The notes beneath the pieces were generated by a model. That model did no database searches. It saw only the letters and a program-made list of their open reading frames with translations, and was not told where the DNA came from. A stretch of DNA of 64,000 nt from Welwitschia mirabilis (lineage: Eukaryota > Gnetophyta > Gnetopsida > Welwitschiales): positions 246,084,818 through 246,148,817 of the forward strand of contig JBOZIK010000001.1 of assembly GCA_051453625.1 (NCBI GenBank). Direction: 5' to 3'. Positions 47,307 to 59,378 of this stretch are shown piece by piece. Within the stretch, counting starts at the first letter, position 1. Every line of letters starts with the position of its first letter. Made by a program: the position numbers and the translations under genes.

Positions 47307-48313
47307 GGTAGATATTAGGTGAATGTCCAGTGAGATATTACAACATTGTCATCTAGCTGGTCATCCGAACGATATAGGAGACAATGCCATCTCATAAATG
47401 ATTCATGTCATCTGCCAAGTTAGTTCCAGTTAGAATTCCTATTAGCAACGATTATTCTATGTTCCATACTTTTGTATGGATAATAAGGTGGATAATGGAA
47501 TTTTAAGAATATTTCATAAATGCATCATCCTCAATATTTTATAGGAAGTTATCTTAAAAATAATAAGTATTAAAAATTGCTCTAAATGCTATAAAATATC
47601 ATGAATATTATGTGTTTTTATCTCTTTTTTTCTTAGTTCTCCATTATCATTGAATTCTAGCATATACCTATCTACTATCCTATAAAACTACTCAAAATAC
47701 CCTTTCAAATATGCATAAGTTAGTATCACAACATAGCCTNNNNNNNNNNNNNNNNNNNNNNNNNNNNNNNNNNNNNNNNNNNNNNNNNNNNNNNNNNNNN
47801 NNNNNNNNNNNNNNNNNNNNNNNNNNNNNNNNNNNNNNNAGGCGCAGGTATAACCATAACTTCGATGCGAAGAAAAACAAGCAGATAAATGGTAGATGTT
47901 AGGTGAATGTTCAGTGATATATTACAACATTATTATCTAGCTGGTCATCCAAACGATATAGGAGACTATATCATCTCATACATAATCCATGTCATCTACC
48001 AAGTTAGTTGCAGTTAGCATTCCTATTGGCAACGATTATTCTATGTTCCATACTTATGTATAGATAATAAGATGGATAATGGAAATTTACCAATATTTCA
48101 TCAATGCATCAGCCTCAATATTTTATAGGAAGTTATCTTTGAAATGAGAAGTATTAAAAATTGCTCTAAATGCTATAAAATATCATGAAGATATATCTCT
48201 TTTACCTTAGTGCTCCATTATCGTCGAATTCTAGCATATACCTATGTAATATCTTGTAAAACTACTTAAAATACCGTTTCAAATATGCATAAGTTGGTAG
48301 CACAACATAGCCT
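47256..48313. repeat. Direct repeat flanking gap 47,740-47,839
   Basis: 47,256-47,739 and 47,840-48,313 are homologous over about 480 bp and abut the gap. They cover the LTR end and the adjoining 3' region of the Athila-like element. Confidence 0.92.
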
Positions 48314-48579
48314 TCCAATTAGCCTTATCAGTCCCTGATAAAAATAGACAACAAACCATGTTTGTAAGCCAACTTATCTAGTAATAAAAATAATTAGAGT
48401 ACTTAAGGAAATAATCTTAAAAAAATTTTCAAAAATCTTAGAGATACAGTTTGAATTATAACAAATTAGAAGACTGAATATTTCACCTCTTTGAAGCTCA
48501 GTCAGACAATTGTTTAAGTTGTTGTTCAAACGATGGAGGGGACAATAGCCTTAAAAAAGGTCTTTTAAATTAGGAACTT

Positions 48580-49178
48580 ATGATAGAATATTTTTTTAAA
48601 GAAATAATTAATAACTACAAAAAAAAAATCTTTCCACTAAATCAAATAGTAATGGATAAAAAGATTTCCTAAGTAAAATTTAATCCTCATTATAATATGT
48701 GAAAATTAAAGATAATCATGAAAGAATCAGATCGAAATCCATACACCATGCTAAATAAAAATGATGTATTCTATATAAAATCAGAGAGTTTTTAGTAGAA
48801 AATGCATAGCAGGGGAGATACAAAGTAAGATAAAATCACNNNNNNNNNNNNNNNNNNNNNNNNNNNNNNNNNNNNNNNNNNNNNNNNNNNNNNNNNNNNN
48901 NNNNNNNNNNNNNNNNNNATGATAGAATTTTTATTTAAAGAAATAATTAATAACTACAAAAAGAAAAGCTTTCCACTAAATCAAACAGTAATGGATAGAA
49001 ATATTGCCCAAGTAAAATTTAATCCTCATTATAATATGTGAAAATTAAAGATAATCATGAAAGAATCAGATCAAAATCAGTACACCATGCTAAATAAAAA
49101 TGATGTATCTATATAAAATTAGAGAGTTTTTAGTACAAAAATGCATAGCAAGGGAGATACAAAGTAAGAAAAAATCAC
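48580..49178. repeat. Direct repeat flanking the 79-N gap 48,840-48,918
   Basis: 48,580-48,839 and 48,919-49,178 are near-identical 260-bp copies on either side of the gap. Confidence 0.93.
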
Positions 49179-49429
49179 TCCCCTTGTTGACATATGATAA
49201 ATAAGGTTTGGTAGTTGGCTTAGTATGGGAGGAAAAAGGAAGGATGCTTAGGATCAGTAGGGAAATGAATGTCCAAAGGTGTACATATATATCTGATTAT
49301 CTTGTCATCTTGGATATGTATAGCCTTAGGAAAATCTATTGTTACACTTTGCTAAATGGAAATAACACAGTGATACATTTCCATGATTTGGTCCTTATAG
49401 TGCTTAACACTCCTCTTAATAGACAGGAT

Positions 49430-49498
49430 CCTCTACTTAAATATCTACTACCTTTGATCAAGTACCTAGATCCTCTAGTTAAGTGCCTAGATACCTTT
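49430..49498. repeat. 21-bp tandem repeat, three units and a partial
   Basis: Units at 49,430, 49,451 and 49,472 share CCT-x-TGATCAAGTACCTAGA-like sequence and are in frame on the plus strand (PLLKYLL, PLIKYLD, PLVKCLD) and on the minus strand (GSRYLIK, GSRYLSR). Confidence 0.75.
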
Positions 49499-50019
49499 GT
49501 CAATAAAACCTTTGATGGTCTTTGTGGTCTCTACTAGGATAGCTTATATCTTCTTGAGTAAAGTCTTAACCATAGGTACCTATACCTGAGGTCTCTCTGC
49601 CTCTTTTGAAACTTGTATGTCCATGTCCCCTAAGTAGCAAGATAAATGATAAATGTGTAACATACCCTATTCATTGATGAGCTCTGGTATCCCAAATCAT
49701 CTAAAAAGTAATAAGAGGAGGTATGGATAATTAAGAGTATGAAGTTGTCATGCCTTAACCATAGATTTGAGTCTCCTCCAGATAAACATAGGAAGATCCA
49801 TTTGCTTCCCTTGTCTAAACGCTATCAAAATCTATAAATGTTCTATCATAGCATTACTTTCATGAAAAGATGAACTAATATTATGGATCAACCCTCTATG
49901 AAAAACTCTATATGCAGTGGTTATCTAAGTGATAAGTAAGCCCTGTTGACCTGTAGTAAGGTCTGCTGGTATATCTAAAATAGCATCATATGCTTGATGC
50001 TCCTTAGTCCCATTAGTTG

Positions 50020-50195
50020 GATAAATATGCATAGGCCTAAGCCCATCAAGATCTATAATAACTACAATATGGGATGGAAGAAACATTATCTCAGAGTTTC
50101 ATATATATGTAACTATCATATTCTATAACTAACCGTAAGCATTTAGTCACCTCTTAACATGCAAGGTGTCATAAAATTCCTTTATCTCTGAAATG
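50020..50195 (-). pseudogene. Possible Athila ORF (Transposase_32-like) remnant
   Basis: On the minus strand the frame gives EFYDTLHVKR, then after stops MIVTYI, then SEIMFLPSHIVVIIDLDG. This resembles the EFY-x-L ... VRG ... ILDLP pattern of the plant mobile domain found in Athila-associated ORFs after integrase. It has three or more stops in about 60 codons. The match is by pattern only, so this is a tentative call. Confidence 0.35.
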
Positions 50196-52260
50196 TAATA
50201 GGACCCATACACATTTGTGATCCACCTAAGCTAGAGATTTATAACTCTCTAATCTACCTTAGGTTGAATGTGGCTTATAAAATCTCTAAAATATTACTCA
50301 ACATAGATGCTATCTCTCTGAATTGTTAATGAACAACTATGCTAAGCTAGCAGATGTGTTGGCTCTACATACTCTATCTCTAGCAGTACTATGAGGCTTA
50401 CCTCTCGCTTTATAGCTTCAACCTCAGTTTTAGCTTATCTAGCTCTATGCGTATAGGGCCTATTAAATTGAAAACATAAAAAAAATCATGCAATAATGAA
50501 AAGACACATCAAAATACATCATATGGATGTGCAATAACGACCCCTAAAAATCAACAAAAATTATGAAAAATGCTAAAAATATGTCTTACTCCATCTTAAA
50601 AGGTGCAATGAATCTCGAATTACCTAAATTTAAGAAGAAAAATGTGAAATACATGAAAATTTTAAAAGCAGTATTTTAAGCAGTCCCCACATAAAATGAA
50701 AATTCAAACTGCTTGAATGAAAAATCTAATCTAGTAAATCATAGAATATATTAAACTGGTTAGTTTTTCCCAAAATACCACTACATTTTGATCTATGGTT
50801 TGCAAGAAAATAGGTGTGAAAGATAAAAAAGTTAAAAACACACCGTAAAATGCACAACTGATTATAACTCAAAAAATACATAGTGAAATTCAAATCCCTA
50901 AGTCCCAAATTTAAGAGCGCAAAAAACTAAGTGATATACATGAAAATTACATTCTAAAATTTTGAAAAATGGAAGGAAAATTTTAAAATATGAGGAGAGA
51001 GAAAAACACCTCATTTTTTTAAATCTAATAAAATCTCATAAATCTAGAAATGAAATCAGGTAACATAAGTTTTGAAATGCTGGTATAGTTCATAAGGTTC
51101 ATCATCTCTTAAAATAACACAAGAGAAAATAATAAAGAAATGAGGAAAAAGATTCTAGGTCATGGTTATAACATACTATCATCCTATCGTGTCATCCAGC
51201 CGATAGCACTGGGATGAGTTACGAAAAAAATTAGATTGTTATCCTTCCAGTGTTATTTGGACAACCAGGTGGATGATAGGGCATTCAAATTTTTTTTAAA
51301 AATAAACATATTAACTAATAAAATTAGGCTCAGATATGATCATCTAAGTATCATATTTTAACAAAACATAGAAATACAAGGAAAAACACACAAGCAAAAA
51401 AAAATATAACTAAGGAAAATAGACTATCAAGGCTAAAACCTATCAATGAGAGCTAAATGAATATGCCCAAATAGAAAAGTAAAACAAGATAAACCTTAGA
51501 ACTCAAAAAGATATAAGGAAACTCATAGAAATTATGAAATAAAAAAGATTTTCTTTAAATTCAAATGCTTACTAAAAATGATATAAAAATAAATAAATAG
51601 CAAGAAAACTACTACATGATAAGATTCTATATAAGAATGAGAAAATGCATAAACAACTTTAAAATAATAAACTTGAAAACTAAAGAAATATAGAATGAAA
51701 ATAGACATAAGGAACAAGGAGAAGATTACTCACCTATCCTTAGTACTAACCTAGCAAACTCCCAAGGAAGACATCATAGAGCCACCTGAGTGAAAATGCA
51801 TGGAAAAATGTAAAAAATCTATAGAGTTCCACTTGAAAGGGTAACGATTATGGCAATACCAAAACTCACATGCTTAGAACAATGAATGATAAGATCAAAA
51901 GCTACTTAGAAATGAATTCACATACTATCCCCTTACAAACTCATCCAAATCTTTAAAAGTGAAATAACTAAGTAAGAATACTAAGATTCTAAGAAAGAAG
52001 TAATGCCTCTGATGATACCAAGAACACCACTGATCCTATACTCTTATAGTTTATTACAACTTATTCCATGCTAAGAGGAGTGCAAACATAGTTAGACGAG
52101 TAAGGATCCATAAAGCATGGCCAACTGACCCATCAATGGAATTCTCAGAGCTACCAACACTGCTAAATTTTCCTTTTGAAAAAAATTACCTTGGTATAAT
52201 AAAATATCATGGTGAACATGTATTTTTATTTAAGAACAAAATAAAATAGAATATTATCAT

Positions 52261-52313
52261 TCTTTTCTTTTCTTTTATTTCTTTCTTTCTTTCTTCATTT
52301 TTTATTTTTTTTA
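52261..52313 (-). repeat. Polypyrimidine (TTTC)n tract
   Basis: About 50 bases of T and C with TTTC repeats, which is polypurine on the element's coding strand. It lies shortly after the integrase end. It could be an internal polypurine tract or simply a microsatellite. Confidence 0.6.
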
Positions 52314-52649
52314 ATAGGAAAATTGCCACATGATCACACACATAAAAGACAAAGGTAAATAAGTGAGATAAAAGATAGAAAAAAAACTCCCAAATAACTA
52401 AAGATCCTACATAATTGGAAAAAAGTATAAGAAATAAGGATTATTACTTTAAAGTGAAGTCCATAGATAAATAAATGTCTCATGAGTGGATGAATCTAAT
52501 CTTACTATTGTAAAATGCTCAAGTACAAATCCTAATCATGGAAAACTTCATAAAGTAACACATATGTCAAGTCTAAAATATGATTAGGCAATATCATAAC
52601 ATCAATGAAAGGAGTAAGCTAATAAAGAACTCAGACAAGGATAGGTTGG

Positions 52650-53880
52650 AGTCTTTCTCATTAAGGAAAACCTCCAAAATAAGTGCTTCTACTATGTTTA
52701 TAGTTGCATCAAAAGATTCATTATATAGTTTCAACCATTTTCTATTAACCTTCTAGATCTCTCTAGACTCTAAGTATAGAATCTCAACTAAGGGATTAGA
52801 ATGCACTCTTTCTACAAGGTAAAGATCTAGCCATTTAGAAGTCAACTTATTATTCAAAAGATGTACTTATGTGTTGTATAAAAGAACAAGTTAACTTGGT
52901 TCAAATACTTTATGAAATATCTTTTTATCATGTTTGAACTTTGCTTAGACTTTATGAATTAATTGATGATCTAAAGCACAAGTTCATTTTTCATCAAGGT
53001 AATCTAATTAGGCTAATCTACATCTAAGTTTTTATAAAGATCTACAAGATTAAGTTGATGAAAATCATGATAAGAGTTACAACATACATCAATAGGTAAA
53101 ATACAAACTTTACCATATGCAAGTTCATAAGGTGAAAAAATACGAGAAGTACACCAAGTAGTACGATAAGATCAAAAAACATTGTTAAGTTTAAAAGTGA
53201 AGATTTATTATTAATAAAGATAAGTTTTTGTAAAATTTTCTTTATTTCTCTATTGGCATTTTTAGCCTATTCATTAGTCTATCAATGATAAGCATAAGCT
53301 ACTCTATGTTCTATATCAATGGATAAAAGAAGTTTTTTAAAAAGCTAATTAATAAAATGCATTTCCTGATTACTAATGATAATTCTAGAAAAACCAAATT
53401 TCTAAAATAATATAAGTTCTAAGAAAATTACAAATAGTTTGGGCATCATTCTAAGAAATAGGAATGGCTTTAACCCATTTAGTTGCATAAGCAGCAGCCA
53501 CTAAAATGTAATGTTTATCAAAAGAAGGTGGATGAATAAGGCCTACAAAATTAATGCCTCAAAAATCAAAAGGTTTAAATTCACAAATAGGTCCAAGGTG
53601 AATTTCCTGTGAAAAAATAAGGCTACCATAACACTGATAAGGATTACATCTCCTAGAAAAATTAAAAGAATTTCAAAAAAGAGTAGGCTAATAGAAACCA
53701 GAATGAAGAATTTTCATAGCCATTTTATGTTCACTAAAGTATCCTTCACAAACACTATCATAACAAAGATAAAGTATTCTAAGTATTTCCCAATTAGGTA
53801 AATATTTTCTAATAACTTGGTCTTTATACCTATGATAGAAATGTGGCTCTATCCCCTCATAGTCATCTATCCTATGAAAG
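52650..53880 (-). pseudogene. Integrase remnant of the Athila-like element
   Basis: Order on the minus strand: zinc-binding end with MAMKILHSGFY-stop-PTLF (53,677-53,730), core GINFVG with YILVAAAYATKW (53,463-53,580), second core motif SNQEMHF (53,353-53,373), third motif with a degraded YHPQTNGQ equivalent (53,249-53,287), SYRTT and a C-terminal segment LVERVHSNPLVEI (about 52,800). Integrase inserts the cDNA into the genome using an Asp-Asp-Glu triad. All three acidic residues are changed (Asn at 53,550-53,552, Asn at 53,369-53,371, Lys at 53,261-53,263), and several Trp and Gln codons are stops. It is clearly inactive. Confidence 0.85.
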
Positions 53881-53882
53881 AT

Positions 53883-54500
53883 TTACAATTGATTATATGT
53901 CCAATGTTGTGGTGTTTTGATGGTAATAAGATAATTAACAATGTTTACATACCAAGGAGGATAATAAATAAAAGATATAGTAAAAAGTTGCTCATCAAGA
54001 AAAAAATCATCAATGATAGAATCATCAAGAGGAGAAGAAAGATGACACAAATAATCGACAACACAATTATGATTTCCTGCTTTATCTATGATAGTCAAAT
54101 TAAGCTCTTACATAATGAGGATTCATCTAATCAATATAGCACATGAATCCTTTTTAGTTATAAGGTAACAAATAGCAACATGGTCAACATAGATATTTAA
54201 TTGAAAGCCTAAAAGGTAATGTCTAAGTAAATCAATGCAAAAGATAATAGTTGACATTTCTTTCTTTATTATAAAATAATTCATTTAAGCTTTAGACAGA
54301 GATTTACTAAAGTGAGATATAAGTTTAAAATCATTTTCATATTTTTAACAAGGTATCCTACCCATGAAAAAATTACTCGCATCACACATTAATTTAAATT
54401 ATTTTTCCCAATTAGATATTATTATAATGGAAGCATAAGAAAGTTTACTTTTAAGCCTGTTAAAAGAAAATTGACAAGATTTATTCCATTTAAAATTAGC
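53883..54500 (-). pseudogene. RNase H remnant of the Athila-like element
   Basis: The minus strand gives LMCDASNF, then HFSKSLSKA, MNYFIIKKEMSTIIFCI, LLRHYLLGFQ and DHVAICYLI, the Ty3 RNase H pattern. It continues into an open 71-codon piece (53,883-54,098) with KAGNHNCVVDYLCHL and DEQLFTI...PPWYVNIVNYLIT, the tether between RNase H and integrase in Athila/Tat elements. RNase H degrades the RNA of the RNA-DNA hybrid. The first Asp motif is readable, but stops break the frame. Confidence 0.8.
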
Positions 54501-55300
54501 ATCTTTTTCTAGAAATGAGTGGAGGGGTTTACAAATGGTTACATAATCATAAATAAACTAACAATAAAAAGTATAATAATAAAGAAAAGATTTAATCTAT
54601 TTAACATTTACAGGGAAATTTAGGTTTTTATTAAGACTAACTTTTAAGTAGTCCATCCTAATTCCTTTTTTTTGAAACATGATGATCTAAAACAATTTTA
54701 CTTTCTACAAGAAATAAACTCTTTTTCCAACTTAAGTGTAGGCCCCTAAAACTATAATAATTAAGGACTTTCTTCAATTATTCTAAAATTTATTTAAATA
54801 TTTTAGCATAAATAGAGAAGTTATCCAAAAAAATTTTTATAGAATCCTCGAGAATATTAGAAACAATATCCATCATAGCATGCTAAAAAGTACCAAGAGC
54901 ATTGCAAAGTCCAAAAGACATGCATCAAATAGCAAATGTACCAAAAGAAGAAGTAAAAGAAGTTTTGTCTTAGTTCTCACTAGTAATGCAAACCTAGTTG
55001 TAACAACCATTATAACCATCAAGAAAAGAGTAAAAAGTATGCTCCTAAATCCTTTCAAGTATCTAATTAAGAAAAGGAAAAGAGTAGTGGTCTTTTTTGG
55101 TTGCTTCCTTTAGTTTTTAAAAATCTATACAATCCTCCATTCTCCATATTTCTTAGGAACTATCATAAAAGGACTAACCCACTCAATATTAGCAATAAGA
55201 CAAATGATTCTAGCATCCATTAATTCTATGATTTCATCTTTAATAACTTTCTTAAGAATTGGATTAAGTTCATGTTACAGTTATCTAGGTTTTATGTTAT
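54501..55300 (-). pseudogene. Reverse transcriptase remnant of the Athila-like element
   Basis: Starting at about 55,271 on the minus strand: ELNPILKKVIKDEIIELMDA, WVSPFMIVPKK, CIDF-stop-KL, EATKKDHYSFPFL, FLDGYNGCYNQV, MSFGLCNALGTFQHAMMDIV and the active-site motif FLDNFS (54,808-54,843). These match Athila/Tat RT closely in order and spacing. The usual FMDDFS active site has its second Asp changed to Asn (54,820-54,822). A thumb segment with VSKKRN follows near 54,680. The gap at 55,550 separates it from protease. It is inactive. Confidence 0.85.
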
Positions 55301-55549
55301 CTGCAAGGTAAATTTTATATTGAACAATTGAGGTAGGAATGATTATCAAATCGTTATGCGACCAACTGCATGCATTTATTTTAGATTGTAAAAAAGAGAT
55401 TAGACTTGATTCTTATTGAGGGATAAGATTTTCATTTATAATTAAAGGTTTGTTTAGTTATCTATACAAAAAAATGTATTTCAGTCCACTCACTAAAGGT
55501 TTTAGATTCAAATTTAAGTTTAAATTTTAATTTTTTATAAATTTTTTGG

Positions 55550-56155
55550 NNNNNNNNNNNNNNNNNNNNNNNNNNNNNNNNNNNNNNNNNNNNNNNNNNN
55601 NNNNNNNNNNNNNNNNNNNNNNNNNNNNNNNNNNNNNNNNNNNNNNNNNNNNNNNNNNNNNNNNNNNNNNNNNNNNNNNNNNNNNNNNNNNNNNNNNNNN
55701 NNNNNNNNNNNNNNNNNNNNNNNNNNNNNNNNNNNNNNNNNNNNNNNNNNNNNNNNNNNNNNNNNNNNNNNNNNNNNNNNNNNNNNNNNNNNNNNNNNNN
55801 NNNNNNNNNNNNNNNNNNNNNNNNNNNNNNNNNNNNNNNNNNNNNNNNNNNNNNNNNNNNNNNNNNNNNNNNNNNNNNNNNNNNNNNNNNNNNNNNNNNN
55901 NNNNNNNNNNNNNNNNNNNNNNNNNNNNNNNNNNNNNNNNNNNNNNNNNNNNNNNNNNNNNNNNNNNNNNNNNNNNNNNNNNNNNNNNNNNNNNNNNNNN
56001 NNNNNNNNNNNNNNNNNNNNNNNNNNNNNNNNNNNNNNNNNNNNNNNNNNNNNNNNNNNNNNNNNNNNNNNNNNNNNNNNNNNNNNNNNNNNNNNNNNNN
56101 NNNNNNNNNNNNNNNNNNNNNNNNNNNNNNNNNNNNNNNNNNNNNNNNNNNNNNN
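55550..56155. other. Assembly gap, 606 N
   Basis: Unknown bases between the protease and reverse transcriptase parts of the Athila-like element. Open frames spanning it are artefacts. Confidence 0.99.
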
Positions 56156-56271
56156 TAAATTTTTTGGGAAAACTGACTATCATCTTAGGCTTTCATATAG
56201 ATAGCAGTAGTAACTGTCCACCCTTAAAGTATGAAATCTAAGTTCTGCTAAAATCTTATACTTCTACACAG

Positions 56272-56850
56272 TTAACAAAACTTAATCTCTCTACTCCCTA
56301 GATCAAAATACTTTGTTTCCGTATCGTTAAAATCATGTTGATTTTTATTGAAAAATTTTAAGTTGTCTACTTCTAATTGGTTATTAAACAAGGTTGGTTC
56401 GTGAAGCATGAACCATCTTTTCTTAAGTGGATGATGCTGCAAAAACAAAGTTGACTTTATTTCATCCACCACACTAAAATCATTTCCTAAATCTTTTTTA
56501 GTTGCATCAAATACTCTTATTATAGATTTTTTATTTTCAAAATGACACTCTATCAAACTGGTTCTTGTGTTTATGATATAGTGGGCTATTACACAGAAAG
56601 ATATACCTAGAATTAAAGGATATCCAGCATTATGTTTAAATTTCATAACAACAATATAAATAGGATAGAAAGCTTCTTCTATCTGAATAACCAAATCCTT
56701 AATCATGCCTAATAGTTTCTTAATAGATGTATTAGTTAGTTTTAAAACAATTCATGTAGGCTCTATTTAATATTCCAACTCAAGTCTCTGATAATTATGC
56801 AAGGGCATAATGTTGAAATGTTGATAATATTTCTAATATTAATTAAGACC
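56272..56850 (-). pseudogene. Aspartic protease remnant of the Athila-like element
   Basis: It contains one of the longest open frames in the window made of real bases (144 codons, 56,272-56,706). Upstream in the same frame, past two stops, NIMPLHNYQRLELEY fits the retropepsin pattern after the active site. The ORF then gives IKDLVIQIEEAFYPIYIVVMKF and GYPLILGISF, equivalent to the FPVDFVV and PLILGRPF signatures; the usual Arg after LILG is Ile. Retropepsin cleaves the polyprotein. The catalytic Asp motif is frameshifted or lost near 56,840. The conserved C-terminal tail (KSIIRVFDA) resembles Athila proteins. Confidence 0.78.
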
Positions 56851-57399
56851 TTTTTAATCCTATGGTATTTCTATAAAGTAATACTAATAATAGCTAACCT
56901 CAAATCCTTAAACTTTAGATAGTTTTGTAAATCTAAGTTGTTAATTCATTGATCTAGGAAGACATTACTAGGGATGGTTCATTTTTGCTTCCTATTAATC
57001 AGGTCTTTCCACAACTTAGAATACTTTGGACTTTCGTATAGAAGTTTGTAAGATGGTAAGCTAATACTTACATTTTACATTATAACTTTTAAATAATCAT
57101 CAAAAATATGATTTATATTCAATTTATCTAACCATGGGATATAAGGTTTCTTATGTGAAGAGTTTTTCTTTGTTATTTAATGGAGAAGGGAAATAATGAT
57201 GTTCTAAAATTTCTATGTCCTTTTATGTCCTCTTCTTCATCATTTTTATCACTTTATGAAATTAAAGCTTCATGGTGGTAGGAGGTGTATGATTTTCACC
57301 TCTTATCACTATCTTACAATCTTTTTTAACTTTATTTGGGTTTAGTAAAGGTTGAGTGACAGGAGATCTTTTTGATCTTTAGTTGCCAGGCATGGTTTA

Positions 57400-58700
57400 T
57401 TGTAAAACATTCATAAGGTTTTCAATGTTTGAGTTTGTTTTTTCTTGTGTTTTTCTCAACATATCAATGCAATTTTTAAGAGGATCAATTTGGTTTTTTA
57501 AGTTAGATGAGATTACTTGATTATTTGGGTTATTAGATTGGAAGTTTAAATTCTCAAATTTATTTTTAAAAGGTTGAAAGTCAGGATGGTTTGTTTGAAA
57601 ATTTTTAAATTTGGATTATTCACTTATCCTAACTTGAAAGTTGTGATTTTGAATTTTTTCTTGGTTTTGGTTTTGGTTGTAGTTTGAATTGCTTCAGTTA
57701 AAAACAAATACATCATTATCGATTCTTTCTTTGTAAGTTGAAAGTAAAGGACACTCTTTAGTAACATGATAACTATCTTTGCACAAATCATAGGTAGGAA
57801 CAACAACCACACTCTTTTCGGTTACCAGTTTGCATCAAGAATCATCTATGTGTATTTTTCTAAGGTTGAGGTAAAATCTTCTATGACATTTAATGATTCA
57901 ATTTTGGTGCTTATTTCTTCTTTTTAATATTTTAGCTCTTTAAGATCCTTAATGATTTGATCTATAGATCTATTATCTCTAGATGAATGTTTAGCCAATT
58001 TTGACTTACTTCTATTAACTCTTCCAACACTATCTAAGAATTTTCAAAAGGTAAGTTCAATAAGTTATCTCCACATGAAAAATCAACTAATTGCTTAGTT
58101 TGATTATTTAACCAACTATAAAAGTAACCTACAAGTTATTCTTGGAAAAATGCTTCTATAGGAATCAAATGTAAAGCAACAAAGAATTTCTCATAGGTAG
58201 AGGTGTAATATTTATTAGGCATTTATTATAAGTTGATTACTTCTTTCTTACATTTTGAATGGTGGTTTTACTCATAGATCTCTTAATGAAGGTTCTTGAA
58301 CTTGACTCCATGATTTTTGACTTTTGTCAGTAATCATTCTTAACTAAAGTTTAGTCTTATCTTTTAAAGTGATGGGAAAGATGATCTTGCAGATTCTATC
58401 AGTTATCAATTTTTTATATTTTCTAAAGTAAGCACTAATTATTATATGTTGGTAATGTATTGTAAGGGGTCTTTATCAGGTTCTCCACTCAATATAGGAT
58501 ATGTATTCAAATTTCTTACCTGAACAACATCATCAAGAGATAAGTCAAAGGAGGTTTAGATTTTACATTTATTATTGATAAATAGATCTCTAAGGGTAAC
58601 ATTAGCATGGGTTCAAATACGTGCATTTGTAGGGATTCCAATGACAAAGGGAGGATTTGGCAAAATGGGTTGCTTTTGTTTTTATAATAAGTAAGACATG
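57400..58700 (-). pseudogene. Gag remnant with zinc knuckle, Athila-like element
   Basis: On the minus strand, 58,220-57,960 reads TSTYEKFFVALHLIPIEAFF, then FYSWLNNQTKQLVDFSCGDN and IVLEELIEVSQNW, the pattern of plant Ty3/gypsy gag C-terminal to the capsid. At 57,751-57,792 a zinc knuckle is readable as (Tyr)-DLC-KDSY-H-VTKE-C. The first Cys of CX2CX4HX4C is Tyr (codon 57,790-57,792). Gag forms the virus-like particle and the knuckle binds RNA. Stops replace Trp and Gln codons. The N terminus is indistinct. Confidence 0.75.
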
Positions 58701-59378
58701 GTTAGAAATTGAAAACTATCATCAACATAATATTTTAAAATAATTTATTTAGCACAATTACACTCTAAAGAAATAAAAGTATAAATTGCTAAAATTTATA
58801 AATTTTATGTACCTTTGTTTTGCTTACTTGATTTAGTTTCTAAATTAATCCTTCTTGGATATTTTTATTAATGAATAATTGCTCTTTTTAGTATTTTTAT
58901 TTCTTACTAGATTTTACCATATAATCTTAGTTGTAAAAGCATAGAGTTTTATCGTTGTACTTATCTGGATGATAGTGTAGATCATAAAAATATAGAAAAC
59001 ACAAAAAATAAAAAAGCAAAAAATAGAAAAGAAAAACTGACAAACATAGAAAACTCTAATAGCAGATTGTCATCCATCTGAGTCATCTAGATAACAGAGG
59101 AAATGATGGAATAAATCCTCATAAATAATTTAACACACCAAAAACTAAAAAATCACGGTGTAGAGGTCATTGTCACTACACATTATCTAAATGATAAAGC
59201 AGATGATCAACTTTTTATTATAGAATAGAAAAAATTTTAATTCAAAATAGTAAAACTAACATTGTAAAAACAAAACCTAAACTACTACAGATAAAAGTAT
59301 AATGCTATTGCAATAAGAACTCAATCAAAATCTAAATACTCACTAAAGTAATAAGAACTCTCAAATTTCAAGTAACCT
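58701..59378 (-). other. Leader of the Athila-like element
   Basis: Non-coding region between the primer site and gag. It contains two or three copies of a GTCATC.../GATGATA motif (58,966, 59,063 and 59,170) also found in the 3' region. No ORF was recognised. Confidence 0.5.

Larger units (their letters stand above)
49179..52640 (-). other. Long 3' region of the Athila-like element
   Basis: It lies between the integrase remnant and the 3' LTR. Athila elements typically carry a long, poorly conserved region here, sometimes with an extra ORF. Apart from the possible domain at 50,020-50,195 and the 21-bp repeat at 49,430, I see only AT-rich sequence. A nested insertion cannot be excluded. Confidence 0.5.

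Noticed and set aside
53817-54146. 109-codon plus-strand frame
   Set aside because: The minus strand here encodes the recognisable RNase H to integrase tether; the plus frame is its shadow.
54880-55113. 77-codon plus-strand frame over the reverse transcriptase
   Set aside because: It is antisense to clear RT motifs on the minus strand.
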